Shown here in pieces: positions 7,362 through 11,873 of a stretch of 11,873 nt of DNA. Numbering within the stretch: position 1 is the stretch's first letter; every line of letters starts with the position of its first letter. The stretch is from contig CAKVMD010000018.1 of the NCBI GenBank assembly GCA_934771475.1, positions 1 through 11,873 of the forward strand. Reading direction: 5' to 3'. This DNA is from an uncultured Clostridia bacterium (lineage in GTDB: Bacteria; Bacillota; Clostridia; Christensenellales; UBA1242). The notes below the pieces were generated by a model that had not been told where the DNA came from, ran no database searches, and saw nothing but the letters and a program-made list of their open reading frames with translations. A program made the translations under genes and the position numbers.

Positions 7362-7508
7362 CAGTCAAAGGCTCGCTCACCCTAAAATGTTTACACATTT
7401 TAAGGAACCCTAGGACGATAAACGTTCCTTTCATGCTACAACAATAATCTTTCAATTTAATATTTTTTGCTCCCATAGTGAAGTGGATATCACAAACGTC
7501 TTCGGAAC
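7362..7508 (+). repeat. 147-bp direct repeat, copy 2 (runs into intact tRNA-Arg)
   Basis: Second, identical copy of the unit at 7156-7302. Its last 40 nt are the 5' part of the functional tRNA-Arg. Within it TGCTACAAC (7434-7442) is the only extended -10-like site close to the tRNA, and it lacks a -35. Confidence 0.97.
7405..7428 (-). repeat. Inverted, interrupted copy of tRNA-Arg anticodon-to-T-loop segment
   Basis: On the minus strand this reads GGAACGTTTATCG, then a 4-nt insert TCCT, then AGGGTTC. Both blocks match tRNA-Arg 7504-7523 exactly (13 plus 7 bases). The same segment is present in copy 1 at 7199-7222. It can pair with the tRNA in the same transcript. Confidence 0.85.
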
Positions 7509-7543
7509 GTTTATCGAGGGTTCGAGTCCTTCTGGGAGCACCA
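7469..7543 (+). tRNA. tRNA-Arg(TCG), CCA encoded
   Basis: Complete cloverleaf: acceptor GCTCCCA/TGGGAGC, D arm GTG/CAC with GG and A in the loop, anticodon arm AACGT-CTTCGGA-ACGTT (anticodon TCG at 7502-7504), a 4-nt variable loop, T arm GAGGG-TTCGAGT-CCTTC (one G-U pair), discriminator A and encoded CCA. It reads CGA and, by wobble, other CGN codons. Its 5' 40 nt and 107 nt of leader are duplicated upstream. A terminator follows 40 nt after CCA. Confidence 0.95.
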
Positions 7544-7582
7544 AAAGTTTGCTGTAAGAAAAATCTTTTTATGGCAATCTAC

Positions 7583-7626
7583 AATCGCTGAATAGTTTGG
7601 GGAAACAAAGGTTCGGCGATTTTTTT
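7583..7626 (+). terminator. Terminator of tRNA-Arg
   Basis: AATCGCTGAA (7583-7592) pairs with TTCGGCGATT (7612-7621) over 10 bp with one G-U pair. A small inner GTTT/AAAC hairpin occupies the loop and T runs to 7626. Confidence 0.85.
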
Positions 7627-7810
7627 AAGTACAAAAATTTAAAAGGCGCGATTGTAACAAATTGTACAATTTTTTGGCGCTGGACAATCTCAAAACGATT
7701 AAGATAATCAATTTCAAGCAAGTAGCCTTTAATCGAGCGCAAAATGGAGCAAAAGATTTTTAGTAAATGTTTTTTCATTCTGGGAATGTTTAGATTTTTC
7801 CAAAATTTAA
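7627..7810. other. Intergenic sequence with a 14-bp palindrome, no supported gene
   Basis: AAATTGTACAATTT at 7659-7672 is a perfect palindrome, flanked by GATTGT (7650-7655) and ACAATC (7684-7689) that can pair around it. It could be an operator but has no promoter beside it. A minus-strand open frame here lacks a ribosome site and overlaps the metK promoter and the tRNA terminator. Confidence 0.5.
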
Positions 7811-7839
7811 TTGACAAAATTGTTTAAAGCGTATAATAT
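7811..7839 (+). promoter_or_regulatory. Promoter of the SAM riboswitch-metK transcript
   Basis: A consensus TTGACA (7811-7816) is followed by overlapping -10 candidates in TATAATATATATAAT. TAATAT (7834-7839) gives the ideal 17-bp spacer; TATAAT (7832-7837) gives 15. Transcription would start just before the aptamer. Confidence 0.8.
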
Positions 7840-7845
7840 ATATAA

Positions 7846-7976
7846 TATCCATAAAGAGTGTGCGAGGGACAGCCCCAATGACCACACAGCAACCTGCATA
7901 TTAGTAAGGTGCTAATGGCTGACCGATGGGAACTATGTTGAATTTCAATCCTATCGGAAACGATGGGATTTTTTTT
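7846..7976 (+). ncRNA. SAM-I (S-box) riboswitch with terminator/antiterminator platform
   Basis: The S-box core is readable in order: AAAGAG (7853-7858), P2 arms GTGTG (7857-7861) and CACAC (7883-7887), GAGGGACAGCCCC (7864-7876), ATGA (7878-7881), CAGCAACC (7887-7894), P3, AAGGTGCTAAT (7907-7917), and GGGAACTATG (7928-7937). P1 looks short (CATA with TATG). Expression platform: CCGATGGGA (7923-7931) can pair with TCCTATCGG (7949-7957) as antiterminator. The same TCCTATCG pairs instead with CGATGGGATT (7961-7970) to form a GAAA-capped terminator followed by T to 7976. SAM binding should hold the 3' part of the aptamer, free the terminator and switch metK off. This fits feedback by the product of the downstream enzyme. 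Confidence 0.95.
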
Positions 7977-8087
7977 AGATTCCAAAGGCCTTTTGAACGC
8001 GGACATTTTTAGGTGCGCAAGAATGCCACCGCAAATTAGGGAATTTTTAAAACTTTATGGAAAACTAAAAATAAAGGACGGAATGAT

Positions 8088-9170
8088 ATGAAAAAGATTT
8101 TAACAAGCGAAAGCGTGAACATTGGGCATCCAGACAAAACTTGTGATTTTATCGCAGATGCCTTTTTGGATGAGGCATTAAGGCAGGATCCAAGTTCGCA
8201 AATGGCAGTTGAATGTGCCATAAAAAATGACAAGTTGTTTATTTATGGTGAAGCAACGACAAAAGCGAAAATTGATTATGATAACATAGCAAGAGATATC
8301 TTGAAAGACATCGGCTACAAGAATGAATTCAAAATTATTAAAGAAATTAGCGAGCAAAGTCCCGACATTAACCAAGCGGTGGTTAAAAAGGAACTAGGGG
8401 CAAACGACCAAGGTATTGTTTATGGATATGCAACAAACGAAACAAAAGAATATATGCCTTTGCCTATTTTAATAGCGCACAAAATAATGAGACAATATGA
8501 GGCGTTCAGGAGAACCCGAAACGACTTCTTTGCAGACGCGAAAAGTCAAGTGTCGGTTGAGTATAATAACGATTTGCCTAAGAAAATTTCAACAGTTCTC
8601 ATTTCGGTTTCGCATGATAAAGGGTTGCAACACAAGGATATTCAGCAAATTATCAAAGAAAATGTTTTAGATAAGGTTTTGAAAGAGTACAAAGAATTTA
8701 CAAATGATACTCAATATATAATTAATCCGAGTGGTAAATTTACAATTTGGGGCTCTTTTGGAGATTCGGGTTGTGTCGGGCGAAAAATTGTCGTTGATAC
8801 TTATGGTGGGTTAGCCAAAGTGGGTGGCGGTTGTTTTTCAAGTAAAAATGCAACCAAAGTTGATAGGTCTGGTGCTTATTATGCAAGATTCGTGGCAAAA
8901 AATATTGTTGCCCGAAACTTTGCTGATAGGTGCGAAATTGAAGTTGCCTATGGAATAGGATTGTCAAAGCCGGTTGCAATCAATATTGATACTTTTGGAA
9001 CAGAAAAGAAACCTCTTCCCGAGATTTATAAATATGTCAAAGAAAATTTTGATTTTAGCCTTTCCAATATGATTAAAGAACTTGGATTACTAAACCCAAT
9101 ATATAAACAAACCGCTTGTTATGGACATTTTGGAAGAGATGAATTTAGTTGGGAAAAACTTAAAAAGTAA
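8088..9170 (+). CDS. metK: S-adenosylmethionine synthetase (divergent MetK)
   Basis: Makes SAM from methionine and ATP, releasing phosphate and diphosphate; cytoplasmic. AAAGGA (8073-8078) precedes the ATG, and a SAM-I riboswitch upstream confirms the pathway. Three-domain MetK fold with HPDK (14-17), GE (54-55), SEQSPDI (88-94), GANDQG (104-109), KSQVSVEY (152-159), GDSGCVGRK (225-233), DTYGG (237-241) and KVDRS (257-261). The protein is 360 residues, shorter than the usual ~380-400. It departs from the common form: GGGAFSGKD is GGGCFSSKN (246-254) and the preceding 'RH' is KV. The lysine (K253) and K257/D259 that bind phosphates in known MetK are kept. Probably active but from a divergent branch. 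It is followed by AT-rich sequence and a bidirectional terminator. Confidence 0.95.
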   Translation: MKKILTSESVNIGHPDKTCDFIADAFLDEALRQDPSSQMAVECAIKNDKLFIYGEATTKAKIDYDNIARDILKDIGYKNEFKIIKEISEQSPDINQAVVKKELGANDQGIVYGYATNETKEYMPLPILIAHKIMRQYEAFRRTRNDFFADAKSQVSVEYNNDLPKKISTVLISVSHDKGLQHKDIQQIIKENVLDKVLKEYKEFTNDTQYIINPSGKFTIWGSFGDSGCVGRKIVVDTYGGLAKVGGGCFSSKNATKVDRSGAYYARFVAKNIVARNFADRCEIEVAYGIGLSKPVAINIDTFGTEKKPLPEIYKYVKENFDFSLSNMIKELGLLNPIYKQTACYGHFGRDEFSWEKLKK

Positions 9171-9371
9171 ATTTTTGCGTCAAATTGTTGAAAAATTAAA
9201 AAATTTCGTCTATTTTAAGAAAATTTTCTTTTTGATAAATCTTTAATTAATAATATTAGATATTTCAATATGTTTTTTGAATAGTTTTTGTTGAAAGTCA
9301 AATTTTGATAATACGAGAGAGTGCTTGGCAAAAAAGAAATCACACTCTTCGGTCATGTTGTCTTCATGTTT
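9171..9371. other. AT-rich region after metK, no gene seen
   Basis: Very AT-rich, with no open frame carrying a ribosome site. AGAGTG (9319-9324) and CACTCT (about 9344-9349) could form a loose hairpin, but there is no T run after it. Confidence 0.5.
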
Positions 9372-9410
9372 AAAAAGCCCACTAGAATTTTTGTTTCTAG
9401 TGGGCTTTTT
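9372..9410. terminator. Bidirectional terminator between metK and the minus-strand amidohydrolase-like gene
   Basis: A perfect 16-bp stem (9372-9387 with 9395-9410), AAAAAGCCCACTAGAA and its complement, with a 7-nt loop. The A/T ends give a U tract on both strands, so it can stop metK from the left and the minus-strand gene from the right. Confidence 0.9.
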
Positions 9411-9448
9411 GATGGTTTTAATCTTATAGCCGAAAGTGATAGGTTTTG

Positions 9449-10738
9449 TTAAACGAAATAATTTAATTTCTTAATAATTTCGGTTACTGCGTTTAATAAT
9501 TGTTTTACGCTTCGTTTGTTTTTGAACAGTCTTTGATTAAAGATTATCTGCAAGGCTGGGACGCCTGTGTTTTTATAAATACTTGCGACCGAAGAATTTA
9601 AATTAAAAGCGTTAAATGGATAATCTAGGCTAACTTTATCAAATTTGTTTAAAATAAACGACTTTAACAGAATTGATATTAACTCGATATTGTGGTCGAT
9701 TGAATAACCTTGGTTTGTTACGATAGAAATGTCTTCGTAACGCTTAGGGTTCATAATGTGAAATTCCAAAACAAGTTTTATTTTGTTGTCTTTCACGAAT
9801 TGATTGACGGTATTTATATACTCTTCGTTAGAGTCATAAGTTGTAGGTTTGACTTTATAACAGCAACTCAACTTAAAACTATCAGATAAGGTCTTAACAA
9901 TCGCGCCAGAAAATGTTTCTCTATAACATTCCTTTCCTTCTTTAATCATTGCGCAGGAATGGGGAGCAGTGATTAATATTGGGCTGTTAAGATTGATAGA
10001 TTTAAATATCTCTTCACTGCTATCGTTGCTGAATAGCAAATCATTTTCGTATACCTTTTTTGTGATTAACTTAGGTGCGACAAAAGTCTTAATATTTCTT
10101 GCAAGTCTTGCATATTCATCCAAGGTTTTAATCAACTTTATTGTAAGGTCTTTATCTTCATAGATACGACTATTAATCTCGACTTGAAGAGTTTCGATTT
10201 TGTTCTTTCTATTTATGTGTGCGGACACAGTTCTTAGTGCCCCAGAGAAAGGAAAGTCTATGCCAATCTGCTCGGTGTTTAATCCATTTTTATTAGCAAT
10301 TTTAATAAATTGGTTGGTAAGCTCGAGAGATTTATCTGAATGAGCCCCGAATGAAGTGCCAAGAGAAATTAAAATATTTCTTTTTTTACTCATCCCGTGC
10401 AAATCTATTAAATATTTAATATTGTTTTTCTTTACATATTCACTTAGATAGTCCTTATATGGAGACTTCATGTCGTAATTTGCATCATCGTTACAATTCT
10501 TAGTTTTTATCATTACAGAGTAGCCAAGATAATGCAAAGCCAGTCCCAATGGCCCGGTGTTGATATCAGCCCATTTTTCTTTTCCTTCTCTTAATTGTGA
10601 TACTGCGTGTGGGCATGAAAAAACCACATCACTGATTTCCCCAGTCAAAAACTCAAAAGATTTTGCATCTTGCGCTGGTGTGTAGAATTGGTCGTAAGAT
10701 TGACTTAAAATTTCATAACTTTTATCGTATTTATCCAT
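9449..10738 (-). CDS. Tandem N-formylglutamate amidohydrolase-like protein, second domain degenerate
   Basis: Start set at 10738 (MDKYDKSYE), not the ATG at 10762, because the -10 box lies between them. Product 429 residues with two homologous halves. Half 1 (~35-215) has CPHA (42-45), EKWAD (54-58), DLHGM (112-116) and LQVEIN (184-189), the metal-ligand pattern of N-formylglutamate amidohydrolase (FGase, PF05013)-like zinc hydrolases: His44, Asp58, His114, Glu187. Half 2 (~250-425) repeats it as APHS (258-261), CYRE (271-274), EFHIM (325-329) and LQIIFN (396-401). The His residues remain but Glu187's counterpart is Ile, so half 2 is probably a non-catalytic pseudo-domain. PF05013 enzymes hydrolyse N-formylglutamate or related formyl/acyl amides; the substrate is unknown and no histidine-degradation genes are nearby. 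Cytoplasmic, monocistronic. Confidence 0.75.
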   Translation of the reverse strand: MDKYDKSYEILSQSYDQFYTPAQDAKSFEFLTGEISDVVFSCPHAVSQLREGKEKWADINTGPLGLALHYLGYSVMIKTKNCNDDANYDMKSPYKDYLSEYVKKNNIKYLIDLHGMSKKRNILISLGTSFGAHSDKSLELTNQFIKIANKNGLNTEQIGIDFPFSGALRTVSAHINRKNKIETLQVEINSRIYEDKDLTIKLIKTLDEYARLARNIKTFVAPKLITKKVYENDLLFSNDSSEEIFKSINLNSPILITAPHSCAMIKEGKECYRETFSGAIVKTLSDSFKLSCCYKVKPTTYDSNEEYINTVNQFVKDNKIKLVLEFHIMNPKRYEDISIVTNQGYSIDHNIELISILLKSFILNKFDKVSLDYPFNAFNLNSSVASIYKNTGVPALQIIFNQRLFKNKRSVKQLLNAVTEIIKKLNYFV

Positions 10739-10744
10739 AAGTTT

Positions 10745-10773
10745 ATTATAACACAAAAACACACATTTGTTAA
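10745..10773 (-). promoter_or_regulatory. Promoter of the amidohydrolase-like gene, predicted leaderless
   Basis: On the minus strand TTAACA (10773-10768), a 17-bp spacer, and a perfect TATAAT (10750-10745) preceded by GTGT (extended -10). The ATG begins 7 nt after the -10 at 10738, with only AAACTT between, so there is no room for a ribosome site. Confidence 0.8.
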
Positions 10774-10926
10774 GTCTTTTTTTATTTTTAGTTGATTATT
10801 TTATATAAAATCAAATCTTGGTATAAGATTGTGTAAATAACGGATTAAAGTTTTGAGCCATTAAAATTTTTATGTAAATGAATTAAATTATTCCTCTTAT
10901 TTTTAAAAGTGCAACTAATCATTGTT

Positions 10927-10954
10927 TTGCCTTTGCAAAAAAATGTGTTATAAT
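10927..10954 (+). promoter_or_regulatory. Promoter of the HD-domain gene
   Basis: TATAAT (10949-10954) preceded by TGTGT (extended -10), with a weak -35 TTGCCT (10927-10932) 16 bp upstream. This gives a leader of about 70 nt. A second extended -10, TGCTAAAAT (10973-10981), has no -35 partner. Confidence 0.65.
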
Positions 10955-11031
10955 CAAAATATATATTGTGCTTGCTAAAATTATGATATGCGACAATGAT
11001 GTCTAATAAGTGCAAGTGGGAGGGAAATTTT

Positions 11032-11682
11032 ATGGATAAAGAATTAAAAAACTATATTGAAAAAGAAATCAAGTCAAAATATAGAACATTTGACAAGGGA
11101 CATAATATAAACCATTATAATAATGTTACTAAAAATTGCACCAAATACGCAAAATTGCTGAATGAAGAAGGGCAACGTGTCGATGTGGACATTGCATATA
11201 TTGTTGGTGCTTACCATGATATTGGAATGATACATGGAAGAGAAGAACACGCCGTTTCATCTGGCAAAATTGTTCGTGAAGATAAAATGTTGAGAAAGTA
11301 TTACAGCAATGATATTATTGAGCAGATTGCTATGGCTGTTGAAGACCATTCTTCTCACACTGGGCGCGAGCCAAGAAACATATACGGGAAGATTGTGGCT
11401 GATGCCGACCGTAGCAATACTTTGTATCTTGTTTTTTCAAGGCCTATTAAATTTGGACTAAAAAATGACCCGAAATCTTGGTCAAGACAGCAAAGGATAG
11501 ACAGCGTATATCAATTTGTGCAAGGTAAGTTTGGAAGAAATGGGTATGTTAAGTATTGGCTAAACATTCCTGACACAACGAAAGAGCAAAATGCGGTTTG
11601 GGAACTTTTGGATAAAGAACACGAATGCAAAGCATATATTGCGGGCATTTTTGATGAGGTTTCAAAAGGAAAATATAAGTAA
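11032..11682 (+). CDS. HD-domain metal-dependent phosphohydrolase
   Basis: Start at 11032, where GGGAGGG (11018-11024) is well placed; an upstream in-frame ATG at 10996 lacks one. Product 216 residues. The HD superfamily pattern is complete: His28, the paired His62-Asp63 in AYHDIGM, His73 in EEHAVSSG, His106 in EDHSSH and Asp126 in VADADRSN. These residues hold one or two divalent metals. HD proteins of this single-domain type hydrolyse phosphate esters of nucleotides or small metabolites; the substrate cannot be read from the sequence. The C-terminal ~80 residues (KSWSRQQRIDSVYQFVQGKFG onward) are a helical extension typical of small clostridial HD proteins. No signal peptide; cytoplasmic. 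No clear terminator follows. Confidence 0.9.
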   Translation: MDKELKNYIEKEIKSKYRTFDKGHNINHYNNVTKNCTKYAKLLNEEGQRVDVDIAYIVGAYHDIGMIHGREEHAVSSGKIVREDKMLRKYYSNDIIEQIAMAVEDHSSHTGREPRNIYGKIVADADRSNTLYLVFSRPIKFGLKNDPKSWSRQQRIDSVYQFVQGKFGRNGYVKYWLNIPDTTKEQNAVWELLDKEHECKAYIAGIFDEVSKGKYK

Positions 11683-11760
11683 ATTTGTGGTAAAAACACC
11701 AAATAGGCTCGCTGTGGATAAAAATTATAATAAAATTATGACAAAATTGCGTCAAAGTAT

Positions 11761-11788
11761 TTGTTTTTATGTCGAATTGTGATAAAAT
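11761..11788 (+). promoter_or_regulatory. Promoter of the last, partial gene, predicted leaderless
   Basis: TTGTTT (11761-11766), 16 bp, and TAAAAT (11783-11788) preceded by TGTGA (extended -10). The GTG start begins at 11795, again 7 nt after the -10. Confidence 0.6.
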
Positions 11789-11794
11789 TATGTC

Positions 11795-11873
11795 GTGAAA
11801 AAGAAATTAAGTGTCATATTTTCAATTTCGTTGATAGTAATAGCAATCGCCATTACAGCGATTGCTATTACTA
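11795..11873 (+). CDS. N-terminus of a membrane or secreted protein, cut by the window end
   Basis: Only 26 codons are visible. They begin with GTG, then three lysines and a continuous hydrophobic stretch (LSVIFSISLIVIAIAITA), the pattern of a signal peptide or N-terminal membrane anchor. No Shine-Dalgarno precedes the GTG; the upstream ATG at 11790 runs straight into TGA (ATG TCG TGA) and is excluded. The hydrophobic core is encoded by a perfect inverted repeat. The family cannot be told. Confidence 0.65.
   Translation, partial: MKKKLSVIFSISLIVIAIAITAIAIT
11835..11873. repeat. Perfect 16-bp inverted repeat at the window end
   Basis: TAGTAATAGCAATCGC (11835-11850) and its exact complement (11858-11873) flank CATTACA. 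It lies within the coding sequence of the hydrophobic segment, and the second arm ends on the last base of the window. Confidence 0.95.

Noticed and set aside
7156..7508. Direct repeats considered as a CRISPR array or T-box leader
   Set aside because: Only two units of 147 bp with one spacer, no cas genes, and no T-box consensus. The tRNA content explains the repeat better.
7569..7817. Minus-strand open frame of 82 codons between tRNA-Arg and the riboswitch
   Set aside because: It overlaps the tRNA terminator and the metK -35 box, has a TTG start and no ribosome site, and resembles no family.
11738..11782. 14-codon leaderless reading frame (MTKLRQSICFYVEL)
   Set aside because: ATG is 7 nt after a TATAAT, but there is no -35 or TG extension, and the peptide overlaps the -10 of the next gene. 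Too weak to annotate as a gene.

Overview
This AT-rich window uses the standard genetic code (TGA is a stop). It looks like the chromosome of an uncultured low-GC Bacillota, probably a clostridial lineage. The evidence is purine-rich Shine-Dalgarno sites, SigA-type promoters with an extended -10, a SAM-I riboswitch in front of metK, and EngB next to an RlmCD-type methyltransferase. No phage, insertion sequence, CRISPR array or rRNA was found. Family calls rest on motifs read by eye.

Layout. Positions 1-1289 hold the 3' end of a large gene, possibly of the bacterial tubulin-like (Tubulin_2) type, ending in a long coiled coil and a basic tail. It closes with a strong terminator. An unknown 213-residue gene (1550-2191) follows with its own promoter and terminator. 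A tRNA-Ala(TGC) lies on the minus strand at 2532-2608 with its own promoter and terminator. A membrane-anchored surface protein (2836-3903) is followed by the overlapping pair engB/ysxC and an RlmCD/RumA-type 23S rRNA methyltransferase (4118-5939). A Sel1-like helical protein (6001-6567) then meets an unknown minus-strand gene (6564-7013) tail to tail, and the two stop codons share TTAA.

The oddest part is 7080-7626. A tRNA-Arg(TCG) gene is preceded by a perfect 147-bp direct repeat. The upstream copy carries only the 5' half of the tRNA, cut just after the anticodon loop. Inside each repeat lies an inverted, interrupted copy of the tRNA's anticodon-to-T-loop segment. This looks like a rearranged tRNA integration site or a tRNA with an unusual self-complementary leader. 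Next comes a SAM-I riboswitch and a divergent metK (7811-9170). A tandem N-formylglutamate-amidohydrolase-like protein is on the minus strand (9449-10738), then an HD-domain hydrolase (11032-11682), then the start of a membrane or secreted protein that runs off the end within a perfect 16-bp inverted repeat.

Two window-wide signals stand out. Most promoters carry an extended -10 of the form TRTGnTAWAMT. Three genes (engB, the amidohydrolase-like gene and the last partial gene) have no Shine-Dalgarno site, and their start codon lies exactly 7 nt after the last base of a good -10 box. This predicts leaderless mRNAs. No complete new defence or mobile system is evident. The tRNA-Arg locus and the leaderless promoters are the best candidates for something new.
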